A DNA stretch of 9,958 nucleotides from Candidatus Tenderia sp. (GCA_030148045.1 JASBUE010000080.1:1-9958), one strand, 5' to 3'; shown: positions 1 to 7,602, counted from the stretch's first letter. Program-made: numbers and translations. Notes: generated from the letters alone by a model not told the origin.

Positions 1-415
1 GCAGGCCGTTACAGCGAATCACATTGTCGAACTCGTCGCCATGCAGCACCAGCAACCGCTTGCCGTCGGCGCTGGTGTGAACGGCGTGATTTTTGATCTC
101 TACCTCACCGAAGCGCATCCCTTCGAAGTCGCGCACCAGGGCATCGTGGTTGCCTGGAATATAGGTGATTTTGGTGCCGCGCCTGGCCTTGCCGAGGATG
201 GCACGGATCACGTTGTTATGACTCTGCGGCCAGTGCATCCCCTTGCGCATGGCCCACAGATCGACGATGTCGCCGACCAGGTAGAGATATTCGCATTCGG
301 TGGACTTGAGGAAATCGAGCAGGAACTCCGCGCGGCTGTATTTTGAGCCGAGATGGACATCCGAGATCCAAATGGCGCGGTACTTCAGCGGCCTGATGAC
401 ATGGATGGGCGACAT
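1..415 (-). CDS. COG2908 (LpxH-like) metallophosphoesterase, C-terminus beyond window edge
   Basis: The reverse strand is open from an ATG at 415 to the window edge, giving 138 residues. An in-frame TGA directly precedes this ATG (418-416), which fixes the start. Calcineurin-like phosphoesterase motifs appear in order: SDVH (residues 18-21), GDIVD (48-52), PGNHD (87-91) and LHGDEFD (124-130). They supply the Asp/His/Asn ligands of a two-metal centre. The GNHD and HGDEFD forms match the COG2908 group, often annotated UDP-2,3-diacylglucosamine diphosphatase, rather than classical LpxH, which has a GNRD motif. The family hydrolyses phosphoesters or pyrophosphates at the cytoplasmic membrane; the lipid A substrate is inference from the family name. 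COG2908 proteins usually run to about 250-280 residues, so roughly half is missing here. It is transcribed divergently from the SulP gene. No internal stop is seen in the visible part. Confidence 0.88.
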   Translation of the reverse strand, partial: MSPIHVIRPLKYRAIWISDVHLGSKYSRAEFLLDFLKSTECEYLYLVGDIVDLWAMRKGMHWPQSHNNVIRAILGKARRGTKITYIPGNHDALVRDFEGMRFGEVEIKNHAVHTSADGKRLLVLHGDEFDNVIRCNGL

Positions 416-445
416 TCACGCTGCCCCATTGTTTGGACTGGCGCC

Positions 446-477
446 ACTATAACCACAGCTTGTGACAGGCAGGTGAA
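446..477 (-). promoter_or_regulatory. Weak candidate promoter for the COG2908 phosphoesterase gene
   Basis: On the minus strand a TATAGT hexamer (451-446) lies about 30 bases before the ATG at 415, a suitable place for a -10 box. The region upstream holds only a poor -35 match (TTCACC at 477-472, spacing 20). The call rests mainly on the -10 box and its position. Confidence 0.3.
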
Positions 478-678
478 GCTTTGAAGACAATTGTGTGACA
501 CCGCTGGCCGGAACGCTATGGATATCTTCTTTGACGGCGTCGGCGGTCAGCGGATCGCCGGCGCTGCTTCGAAATTAGTGTTAACAGGCCCTAGAAGGAT
601 GGCCCGCCCAGCCTCCCGGAACGGACCGACACAACTCGGCAACATCATTAAATTCTTTTTACAAATGCGTACTTAGCC

Positions 679-707
679 TTGGTTGGCCGAGGCCGTTCTG
701 GTAGAAT
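679..707 (+). promoter_or_regulatory. Sigma-70 type promoter of the SulP gene
   Basis: A -35 box TTGGTT (679-684) and a -10 box TAGAAT (702-707) are separated by exactly 17 bases. Transcription would start near 713-715, giving a leader of about 30 nt. A GCAGGA ribosome site at 731-736 sits 7 bases before the ATG at 744. Confidence 0.6.
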
Positions 708-743
708 CAGCGCCCTTTTAGCCAGCAGTCGCAGGATTTCCCC

Positions 744-2273
744 ATGTTCGAACCCCGCCCCAATCCCGTTGCCAATACCAAGAACGACCTGCTCTCCGGC
801 CTGACCGTCGCCCTGGCATTGGTGCCCGAGGCCATCGCCTTTGCCTTCGTCGCCGGGGTCGAACCGCTGGTGGGGCTCTACGCCGCCTTCATGGTCAGCA
901 TCATCGCCGCGGCCGTGGGCGGTCGCCCGGGCATGATCTCCGGCGCCACCGGCGCCCTGGCGGTGGTGATGGTGTCCCTGGTGACCGAGCACGGCGTGTA
1001 ATACCTGTTCGCCGCGGTGGTGCTGATGGGGGTTATCCAAATCACGGCGGGGCTTTTAAAACTGGACAAATTCATCCGCCTGGTGCCCTACCCGGTGATG
1101 CTGGGCTTCGTCAACGGCCTGGCCATCGTCATCTTCCTGGCCCAATTGCAGCACTTCCAGGTCTCTGCTGAGGATGGCGGCAGCCAATGGATGAACGGCA
1201 TTCATCTCTGGCTGCTGCTGGGCTTGATCGTGCTGACCATGGTCATCATCCATTTCCTGCCCAAATTCACCAAGGCCATCCCCTCGTCGCTGGCGGCCAT
1301 TATCGTGGTCAGCCTGATCGTGATCCTGTTCAACGTGGATGTGCGCACCGTGGGCGACATGGCCTCCATCGCCGGCGGTCTGCCGGATTTTCACATTCCC
1401 TCCGTACCCATGACGCTGGAGACCCTGTGGATCATCCTGCCCTATTCCGTCATCCTGGCCGCCATCGGCCTGATCGAATCGCTGCTGACCATGAGCCTGA
1501 TCGACGAGATCACCGAGACCCGCGGCCGTGGCAACAAGGAGTGTATCGGCCAGGGCAGCGCCAATGTGGTCACCGGTTTCTTTGGCGGCATGGGCGGCTG
1601 CGCCATGATCGGGCAGAGCATGATCAACGTGAACTCAGGCGGCCGCGTGCGGCTGTCCGGCATTTCCGCCGGGATTTTTTTGCTGTGCTTCATCCTGTTC
1701 GCCTCCACCCTGATCGAAGCGATTCCGCTGGCGGCCCTGATCGGCGTCATGTTCATCGTGGTCATCGGCACCTTCGAGTGGTCCAGCTTTCGTATCCTGG
1801 GCAAGATCCCCAGGTCCGACGCCTTCGTACTGATCCTGGTCTCCGGGGTCACGGTGGTCACCGACCTGGCCGTCGCCGTGGTCGTCGGCGTCATCGTCTC
1901 GGCCCTGGTGTTCGCCTGGGATGCCGCCAAGCGCATGGACGCCGAGACCCACATCGACGCCAACGGCACCAAGGTCTACACCCTGCGCGGGCCGCTGTTC
2001 TTCGGCTCCATCCAGAGCTTCAAGGACCTGTTCGATCCACGTAACGACCCGGACGACGTGATTATCGATTTCATCCATACCCGGGTCTATGACCACTCCG
2101 GCATCGAGGCCATCGACTCCCTGGCGGATCGCTACGTCAGCGCCGGCAAGACCCTGCACCTGCGCCATCTGGCCCCGGAATGCCGCGCCCTGTTGAAAAA
2201 GGCCGGCGACCTGATGGAGGCCAATGTCATCGAGGACCCCAAATACCACGTCGCCGACGACAGCCTGGCCTGA
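744..2273 (+). pseudogene. SulP family inorganic anion transporter with C-terminal STAS domain, interrupted by in-frame TAA
   Basis: SulP proteins are inner-membrane carriers for sulfate, bicarbonate or related anions; the substrate cannot be read from this sequence. The reading frame spans 510 codons. The N-terminus has the SulP signature GLTVALALVPEAIAFAFVAG (residues 19-38), followed by repeated hydrophobic segments to about residue 400. A C-terminal STAS domain (about 405-500) contains the VYDHSGIEAI stretch typical of its DxSG loop. Codon 86 (999-1001) is TAA. Before it the protein reads VSLVTEHGV and directly after it YLFAAVVLMGVIQI, which is continuous SulP sequence, so only that one codon is aberrant; many homologs carry Glu or Gln there. 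A restart at GTG 1017 would lose the first membrane helices, which form part of the substrate site, and would probably be non-functional. The ATG at 744 has a GCAGGA ribosome site and a promoter upstream. The gene ends in TGA, 44 bases before rnd. The family is certain; whether the gene is functional is not. Confidence 0.88.
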
Positions 2274-2283
2274 TGAACTCGGG

Positions 2284-2289
2284 TACAAT
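2284..2289 (+). promoter_or_regulatory. Candidate -10 box upstream of rnd
   Basis: TACAAT lies 28 bases before the rnd ATG, in the 44-base gap after the SulP gene. No convincing -35 box is found 16-18 bases upstream, where the DNA is still SulP coding sequence. rnd may therefore be co-transcribed with SulP, have its own weak promoter, or both. Confidence 0.3.
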
Positions 2290-2317
2290 GGCAGGCTTTG
2301 TCGCAAAGGCCTAAGCC

Positions 2318-3463
2318 ATGGAAACCCGTTTCGTCGATCAAGCCGCTGACCTGGAACAACTCTGCCGAGATCTCGCCCACAGCGCGTTCGTCGCGGTCGA
2401 TACCGAGTTCGTACGCGAACAGACCTATTATCCCCGGCTGGCCCTGATCCAGATCGCCAATGACCGGCTCATCGCCTGCATCGACCCCCTGGCCATCGAG
2501 GATCTGAGCCCGCTCAAGGCGCTGTTTGCCGACCCGGCGCTGACCAAGGTGTTCCACGCCGCCGACCAGGACCTGGAAATCTTCCACCTGCTGTTCGGCG
2601 AGCTGCCGCGGCCCCTGTTCGACACCCAGGTGGCCGCCACCGTGCTGGGCCAGGGCGATCAGATCGGCTATGCCGCCCTGGTGAAGGAGGTGCTGGGCAT
2701 CGAGCTGGACAAGAGCCACACCCGCACCGACTGGCTGCAGCGGCCGCTGGACGCCAAGCAGATCCGCTATGCCGAAGACGATGTGCGCCACTTGGCACAG
2801 CTCTATCCGCTGCAACTGGCGGCGCTGCAGCGCCAGGGCAGAGCCGACTGGCTGGAGGAGGACTTCGCCGCCCTCATCGACCCGGCGCGCTATCAGGCCG
2901 ATCCGCAAAACGCCTGGCGGCGGGTCAAGGGCGGCAACAAGCTGCGCGGCGTGCAGCTCGCTATCCTGCAACAGCTGTGCGCCTGGCGCGAACGGCTGGC
3001 CATCGAGAAAGACAAGCCGCGGCGCTGGATCGCCGCCGACAATATCCTCATCGATATCGCCCGGCTGCGCCCCAAGGATCTGAAAGCATTGGAAAAAATT
3101 CGCGGCATCCCGGCCGGCCTGGTGCAGCGCAACGGCCAGCGGCTACTGCAGTGCGTGCGCGACGGCGAGGCCCTACCCAAGGACCAATGGCCCAGCCTGG
3201 CGCGCCCCAAACGCCTTACCGGCGCCGACGACGCCCTGGTGGACGCCCTGTCGGCCATCGTCAAACTCAGCGCCGCGGAGCATCAGATCAGCCCCGCCAC
3301 CCTGGCCGGCCGCAAGGAACTGGAAGCCCTGGTGCACGGCCAGCGCGAGCTGCCCGTCCTGAGCGGCTGGCGCCGCCGTCACGGCGGCCGGCAGCTGCTG
3401 GAATTCCTCGAGGGTGGCAGCCAGATTGCAGTGCAGGCGGGGCGCCTGACCCTGACCGACTGA
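2318..3463 (+). CDS. rnd: Ribonuclease D
   Basis: RNase D is a cytoplasmic 3'-to-5' exoribonuclease that trims the 3' ends of tRNA precursors and other small RNAs. The 381-residue product is close to the roughly 375 residues of the E. coli enzyme. The DEDDy catalytic set is complete: D28 and E30 in VAVDTEFVREQTYYPRL, D85 in HAADQDLEIF, and Y151 with D155 in YAEDDVRHL. These numbers coincide with the E. coli catalytic residues. Two HRDC nucleic-acid-binding domains follow, the first at about 210-290 (with the WRERLAIEKDKPRRWI stretch) and a second, more divergent one at about 305-345. The ATG at 2318 is preceded by AAAGG (2305-2309). The frame is uninterrupted and ends in TGA. This intact long gene stands directly between two genes that carry internal stops, so whatever causes those stops does not affect every long gene. 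Confidence 0.96.
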   Translation: METRFVDQAADLEQLCRDLAHSAFVAVDTEFVREQTYYPRLALIQIANDRLIACIDPLAIEDLSPLKALFADPALTKVFHAADQDLEIFHLLFGELPRPLFDTQVAATVLGQGDQIGYAALVKEVLGIELDKSHTRTDWLQRPLDAKQIRYAEDDVRHLAQLYPLQLAALQRQGRADWLEEDFAALIDPARYQADPQNAWRRVKGGNKLRGVQLAILQQLCAWRERLAIEKDKPRRWIAADNILIDIARLRPKDLKALEKIRGIPAGLVQRNGQRLLQCVRDGEALPKDQWPSLARPKRLTGADDALVDALSAIVKLSAAEHQISPATLAGRKELEALVHGQRELPVLSGWRRRHGGRQLLEFLEGGSQIAVQAGRLTLTD

Positions 3464-3509
3464 GCCGCCAAGCCCCCAATATTCACCAGGGGAAAGCGTT
3501 GGCAAAGCT

Positions 3510-3518
3510 TGTTATCAT
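3510..3518 (+). promoter_or_regulatory. Candidate extended -10 promoter before the beta-propeller gene
   Basis: TGTTATCAT reads as an extended -10 element (TG, one base, then TATCAT at 3513-3518). It lies in the 95-base gap between rnd and the next gene. No clear -35 box is seen, which extended -10 promoters tolerate. Transcription would begin near 3525, about 34 bases before the ATG. Confidence 0.35.
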
Positions 3519-3558
3519 ATCGTCCCATCACGTTCGCTCAAACACGACAGGAATGACC

Positions 3559-4833
3559 ATGAACACAGCTACAACCGATTGGACCATCGCCGCCCACCTG
3601 GAATACAACGACCGCAACGAAGTCGTGGTCGTGCAGCATAAGGGGGGCGAAACCGCCGTCACCCGGCTGGAAAGGGGCGCCGCCACGGGCAAGGACATCA
3701 ATCACGTCCCCGCCTTCTGGGGCATCAACGAGCGCAACGAAGCGCTGGTCTACGACCCGGCCAGCAAGGAGATCGAACGCCAGACCGTGGTCGCCGCCGA
3801 TACCCGCTTCGCCTACGCCTATCGCGACCCCGAGTCCGTACGGGTCTGGTTCATGAACGACGGCGACAAGGACGGCAACGACACCCTGGCCTGCGGCGAC
3901 AAGGCCTCCTCCGTTACCATCGCCGCCAAGACCAACGGCCAGGCGGAACGGGTCGACACCCTGTGCGTCGGCCGCGGCCACCACGTCACCATCTTTGTCG
4001 GCCCGACCCCGAAGCAAGGTAATATTCCCTACCGCGCCTTCGCCAGCAATCTGAAGGACGGCACCATCCATGTCATCGGCAACGATCCCAACGACGCGGT
4101 CAGTTTTCTCAAGACGATCGCCACGATCAATCTTTGCGACCCGCGCTTCGAGGACAATGCCGACACCGATGTGCCCAACAACGCCTTCCCGCACGGCATG
4201 GAGTTTTCCCCAAGCACCGGCAAGGTCTACAACCTCAACAACGGCTATCACACCGTGGCGGTCATCGACCCGCTCAGCCACGAAGTGTAAAACACTGTCA
4301 CCATGGAGGTCAGCAGCAATCTATTGCTGAGCCGTTGCGGCAATTTCTTGATCGGCAAGGGTGCCGACCGCAAGGCCGATCCGGAACACATCATGGGCCG
4401 CCTGAGCGTGTTGGACGCACGCAAAGAAGAGATCAGCACCGTGCTGGACATTCAGGACTTCTATCCCAGCGTCTACCGCTTCAACCCCAAGGGCGACAAG
4501 CTTTATGTCACCGCCGCGGCCACCGGCAAGGACGCCCAGTTCGATAACCTGCGCACCGACATGGTCCAGGTCTATGACACTAGCAAGTTGCCCGCGCTGC
4601 GCCTGATCAAAGAGATCAAATTGGAACCCTGCACCTCGGGTCGTCGTCCCATCGCCTTCCTCGAACGCTGCGACCAGGCACCCATCATATTCGTACCCAA
4701 CCCGACCCAGGGCAGCCTGGCCGTCATCGATGGCGAGAACGACGAGGTGGTGGAGGCCGTCGACATCGGCGCGGGCGGGATCAAGGAGTTCAGCTTCTAC
4801 TTCTGGAACGATCGCAACGTCTACGGCGCCTAA
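3559..4833 (+). pseudogene. Beta-propeller (YVTN/YncE-like) protein of unknown function, interrupted by in-frame TAA
   Basis: The span encodes 424 residues plus stop. The first start option (ATG 3553) and the second (ATG 3559) are in frame. ACAGGA ends at 3551, so 3559 has the better ribosome-site spacing (7 bases). The protein shows repeated strand-rich blades of the YVTN type, for example HGMEFSPSTGKVYNLNN followed by HTVAVIDPLSHEV (about 211-243), and later SVYRFNPKGDKLYVT and GSLAVIDGENDEVVEAV. No signal peptide is visible, unusual for YncE-like propellers, which are often exported. A DGDKDGND stretch (101-108) resembles a DxDxDG calcium-binding loop. Codon 244 (4288-4290) is TAA, directly followed in the same frame by NTVTMEVSSNLLLSRCGNF, which continues the propeller. 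The downstream piece could restart at ATG 4303, but half a propeller is unlikely to fold. I do not recognise a specific function; the propeller assignment is by motif only. Confidence 0.7.
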
Positions 4834-4846
4834 GTCAGCAACATGT

Positions 4847-4867
4847 TGCGGCCCGTACCGGGCCGCA
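4847..4867 (+). repeat. Perfect GC-rich inverted repeat between two genes, possible attenuator or terminator hairpin
   Basis: GCGGCCCG (4848-4855) and CGGGCCGC (4859-4866) are perfect complements around the loop TAC. A flanking T-A pair (4847 with 4867) extends the stem to 9 bp. It occupies the 53-base gap between the beta-propeller gene and the next one. No T-run follows, so it is not a standard intrinsic terminator. It could slow transcription, protect the upstream mRNA end or be a protein site. Confidence 0.55.
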
Positions 4868-4886
4868 CACTAACTCAGAGAGCCCC

Positions 4887-5699
4887 ATGCAAACAGTCAG
4901 AACCCTCCTGGGCGGCATATTGCTCTGCCTGCTGGCCCTTCAGGCGCAGGCCGCCGACAAACGCGAACAGATCGACACCATGCTGGAGCAGAGCGGTTTC
5001 AACAAGCTGCTGCAATACGTGCCCGACTTCGCCCAGGCGGTGTTGCGGCAGAGCAGCGGGGCGCTGGAACCCGAAGCCAGTTCCGCCTTGAGCGCCGCCT
5101 TCTCCGACGCCTTTGCCACCCCCGCGGTGCAGCGTGATGTGATCGAGATTCTCAGCGCCCACTATGACGAGGCCCGCGCCAGCGCCTACATCGAGCAACT
5201 GCGCAGCCCTATTTCCTTGCGCATGGCCGAGCTGGAACGCAGCACCAGCGATCCGGCCAATCTGGATGACGTCAAGGCCTTTGCCGCCTCGCTCCAGTAA
5301 ACGCCACCAGACGCGGCCCGCAGCCGGCTGATCCAGCGCCTGGACCAGGCCAACCGCACCACCCAATTCAGCGTCGACATGCAGACCGCCTTCTTCAAGG
5401 CCATCTTCGTCGCTATCGAACCGGTCATGGAAGCGGATATGCGCCTGGGTGACGGTGAATTGGAAAAGATGGTGGACGAGGTACGCACATCGCTGGAGGA
5501 GCGTCTGCGCAACAACACGCGCCTCTCTTATCTGTATGCCTTCCGCGATGTCAGCAATGAGGACCTGGAAGACTACATCGAACTGTGCGAGTCGGAGCCC
5601 TATCGCTGGGCCATTCAGCTGCTCGGCAATGCCATGATCTCGGCCCTCAATCGAGCCGCCGGCCGCGCCGCCATGACCATGGCCGCCGCCAACCAGTAA
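4887..5699 (+). pseudogene. Exported protein of unknown function (DUF2059-like by impression), interrupted by in-frame TAA
   Basis: The span encodes 270 residues plus stop. Residues 1-22 form a typical Sec signal peptide: MQTVR, then a Leu-rich core, then AQA with likely cleavage after residue 22 or 23. No lipobox Cys is present, so a soluble periplasmic protein is expected. The mature part is largely helical and charged, with HYDEARASAYIEQL near 92-105 and a C-terminal SYLYAFRDVSNEDLEDYIEL stretch. This resembles the helical repeats of DUF2059-type periplasmic proteins, but the match is an impression only. Codon 138 (5298-5300) is TAA, sitting between KAFAASLQ and TPPDAARSRLIQRLDQ. The frame and the amphipathic helix pattern continue unbroken through it. 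The ribosome site AGAGAG (4877-4882) is modest. The gene ends in TAA just before a two-way terminator. Function unknown. Confidence 0.72.
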
Positions 5700-5707
5700 A
5701 CGACAAT

Positions 5708-5740
5708 AAAAAAGCCCGCTTGAAGCGGGCCTTCCTTATT
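5708..5740. terminator. Bidirectional intrinsic terminator between convergent genes
   Basis: GCCCGCT (5714-5720) and AGCGGGC (5724-5730) form a perfect 7-bp stem around TGA. On the minus strand the hairpin is followed by six T's (complement of the A-run 5708-5713), an excellent terminator for the cold shock gene. On the plus strand it is followed by CTTCCTTATT, a weaker T-rich tract that can serve the exported-protein gene ending at 5699. Confidence 0.88.
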
Positions 5741-5757
5741 ACGCCAAGTTGTTGTGC

Positions 5758-5964
5758 TTATTCAGCGGGTGTGACGTTGGTGGCCTGAATGCCTTTGGCA
5801 CCTTTCTCGGTTTCAAAAGATACCTTCTGACCTTCGACCAGGGATTTGAATCCGTCCCCCTGGATGGCGTAGAAATGCACGAATACATCGTCGCCGCCAT
5901 CGGCAGGTGTAATGAAACCGAAACCCTTGCTGTCGTTAAACCACTTTACTGTACCTGTTGCCAT
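5758..5964 (-). CDS. Cold shock domain protein (CspA family)
   Basis: The 68-residue protein consists of one cold shock domain, the usual size for bacterial Csp proteins. It carries RNP1 (KGFGFI, residues 13-18) and RNP2 (VFVHF, 27-31), the aromatic patches that bind single-stranded RNA and DNA. The start MATGTVKWFNDSKGFGFI and the ending QATNVTPAE are standard. Csp proteins melt mRNA secondary structure in the cytoplasm and often act at low temperature. The ATG at 5964 is preceded by GAGGTA (5978-5973). The gene has its own promoter, an AT-rich leader of about 100 nt and a strong terminator, so it is monocistronic. Its stop is TAA, and from there no in-frame TGA occurs before the terminator T-run, so TAA must work as a real stop here. 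Confidence 0.97.
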   Translation of the reverse strand: MATGTVKWFNDSKGFGFITPADGGDDVFVHFYAIQGDGFKSLVEGQKVSFETEKGAKGIQATNVTPAE

Positions 5965-6103
5965 ATTTCTATTACCTCAAATTACCAATTGCGTGTTAAT
6001 TCACAGGTACTGAAGGTGATTTATAGTCCTACCTATCGGCATAAAAAGCACGATCAATATCTGCGATTTAGGCAGTATAGCCACTAATTTCGCCGCAGCA
6101 CAA
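5965..6103 (-). promoter_or_regulatory. Promoter and long 5' leader of the cold shock gene
   Basis: On the minus strand TTGTGC (6103-6098) and TATACT (6079-6074) are 18 bases apart, a good sigma-70 promoter. Transcription would start near 6067, leaving a leader of about 100 nt before the ATG at 5964. Long structured leaders are typical of cspA-type mRNAs, where they control stability and translation with temperature. A second candidate -10 box (TATAAA, 6025-6020) would give a shorter leader. I could not find a clear match to the E. coli cold box. The stretch is visibly richer in A/T than the neighbouring genes. Confidence 0.6.
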
Positions 6104-6140
6104 GTTTTATTTGGTTAACGATTTGTGACGGAAACCGTGT

Positions 6141-6455
6141 TTAAACCCGCGGGCTCCAACCGCCGCTAAAGGGCTCCAGATCCTTGGCATGGAGACGACC
6201 GCCGACATAAAGCTCGTTCAGGGTGCTGCGCTCGATAAGCTGTTCACCTTGGTATTGCCATTCACCGGCGATGACCATTTCGAACATGGTCACCATGATG
6301 TCGTCGAGACGGATGGTGTATTCCTTGGCCAAGCGGGTGAAATCGTCCATGGTCAATGGCGCCCCCTTTTTCTCGAATTCCTCTTTAACCAGGTTGGCCA
6401 AGGCCACATCCCAGGCGGGCACATCGACGTCAGGGGTCTGTTTGGAATCGCTCAT
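6141..6455 (-). CDS. Conserved-looking small protein of unknown function
   Basis: The 104-residue soluble, acidic protein starts at ATG 6455 behind a strong ribosome site GAGGAAG (6466-6460) and ends in TAA. It has no signal peptide, membrane segment or Cys pairs. The middle (EEFEKKGAPLTMDDFTRLAK, about residues 25-44) and the following IRLDDIMVTMFEMVI look like consecutive helices. The LTMDDFTRLAKEYTIRLDDI pattern is loosely reminiscent of a small helix-turn-helix or coiled adaptor. The C-terminus is polar and ends with WSPRV. It follows the TraB gene on the same strand after 98 AT-rich bases that may carry a promoter, and precedes the cold shock gene. I do not recognise the family. Codon use and the ribosome site support a real gene. 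Confidence 0.75.
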   Translation of the reverse strand: MSDSKQTPDVDVPAWDVALANLVKEEFEKKGAPLTMDDFTRLAKEYTIRLDDIMVTMFEMVIAGEWQYQGEQLIERSTLNELYVGGRLHAKDLEPFSGGWSPRV

Positions 6456-6553
6456 GTTGCTTCCTCGTCCTTAACTTGAGTTTGATTTTAAATAAACCAC
6501 CGCAAGATAGCTATTCGATCCGGCTGTACATTTACTCAGTAATATCAACAACC

Positions 6554-7576
6554 CTAATATTGGCTGACCCGGTAACCGCGCTGCCGCAACAGGACCACTA
6601 TTCCCTCGGGCCCCGGCAGATGGCCGGCGCCGACCACCACGAAATAGCGCCCGCCCCGTTCGGCCAGGGCGTGGAGCTTTTCCGCCATCTGCAGATTGCG
6701 TTCGGTCACAATGATCCGGTTGAGCCGCTCACCCGCTTTCGAATTCATCATTCCTTCGTCGAACAGGCGCTGCACGCCGTCCACGTCTCCGCTCTGCCAA
6801 TATCCCAGCAGCCGGTCGAAGAAGGCTTCGCCGTGCTCGATCTAGCGCAGGGTTTCCTCCAGCATCATCACCTGCTCATCCACGGTCAAACGCTCGAACA
6901 GTGAAAGCTGCATGGCCATGCTTTCCAGTTCAATGACCTTCTTTTTGCCGCGCGCCAACGCGAGGAAGTGCGCGTCGACGCCCTTATCTTCCGAAAAACC
7001 CAGCCGCTTCAGCGCCATAGTGGTCAGACTCATGGAAACGAACCAGGGCTTTTGCATGTTTAGCATTTCCACCGGCATACCGAACGACCCCGCCACCTGT
7101 TCGAGGCGTTGCCAGGTCTGCGGCGAAAGCTGGTCGCGCAGGCGGCTACCGTCCCGGTACAAGGCCTTCTCCGCCAGCAGCTGCGCGGTCTGCATGGGAT
7201 CGGCGTTCAACACATCCACCTCCACCACCAGGGCGTCGGACTCTTTAAAGGAAGAGGTCATCACCATCGGCAGTGGATACATTTGCGGCGTGCCGAAATG
7301 GATGGAGCCTAGCAAAAAGAGGGTGCCCTTGCCGGCATTAGCCTGCCAGAAAAAGTACTTGCCGGAGTCAGCCTGCGGCTCCTCCTGTGACCGGCTCGCG
7401 GGTCCGTCGACTGCCATCCTGGCCGCCTCGATACCGCTGCAGGGGCGGTCCTGAAAACGTACGCTGTCACCGGTATCGCGACACTGGAACACCTCGGCCT
7501 GCGCGTAGCCCGCAAGCAACAATCCCAGCATCAGGCCGGCGAATTTGACTATCCAGGGTCGCCCCAACATTTCCAT
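6554..7576 (-). pseudogene. Exported TraB/GumN family protein with N-terminal DUF4124-like segment, interrupted by in-frame TAG
   Basis: From ATG 7576 the frame encodes 340 residues. The upstream extension to 7660 overlaps the HNH gene and would bury the signal peptide, so it was rejected; ATG 7570 is also possible. Residues 1-27 form a Sec signal peptide ending AQA. Residues 28-50 (EVFQCRD, then RFQDRPCSG) look like a DUF4124 segment with its two Cys (C32, C46). The TraB/GumN domain runs from about residue 74 and has its two GxxH motifs: GSIHFG (90-95) and GAGHLPGPEG (316-325). The family is proposed to be metalloprotease-like; this is not proven for bacterial members. Codon 245 (6844-6842) is TAG, between MLEETLR and IEHGEAFFDRLL. 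The frame continues to the proper family end (LLRQRGYRVSQY). Truncation at residue 244 would remove the second GxxH motif. The gene ends in TAG and lies 26 bases after the HNH gene, probably in one operon. Confidence 0.85.
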
Positions 7577-7602
7577 ATTAACGGTCGCCGACTTGGGTAA
7601 CT

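Larger units (their letters stand above)
416..743. other. Divergent intergenic region without a gene
   Basis: These 328 bases separate the divergent phosphoesterase and SulP genes. Short open frames exist, including one at 491-676, but they lack a ribosome site, a recognisable motif or family-like composition. The right end carries the SulP promoter (679-707) and the left end a weak promoter for the phosphoesterase. The heptamer TGTGACA occurs twice in direct orientation, at 461-467 and 494-500, 33 bases apart. I see no hairpin terminator, tRNA or mobile-element end. Confidence 0.6.

Noticed and set aside
491..676. 61-residue open frame in the first intergenic region
   Set aside because: No ribosome site, no recognisable motif, and it runs into the DNA directly before the SulP promoter.
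1017..2273. SulP as a shorter functional gene starting at GTG 1017
   Set aside because: It would lack the first membrane helices and has no ribosome site; the sequence upstream of the stop is clearly part of the same protein.
2132..2971. 279-codon open frame opposite SulP and rnd
   Set aside because: It is antisense to two well-identified genes and has no family-like motifs; long antisense frames are common in GC-rich DNA.
6104..6140. ACGG-TTT-CCGT hairpin as terminator of the 104-residue gene
   Set aside because: The stem is only 4 bp and no T-run follows.
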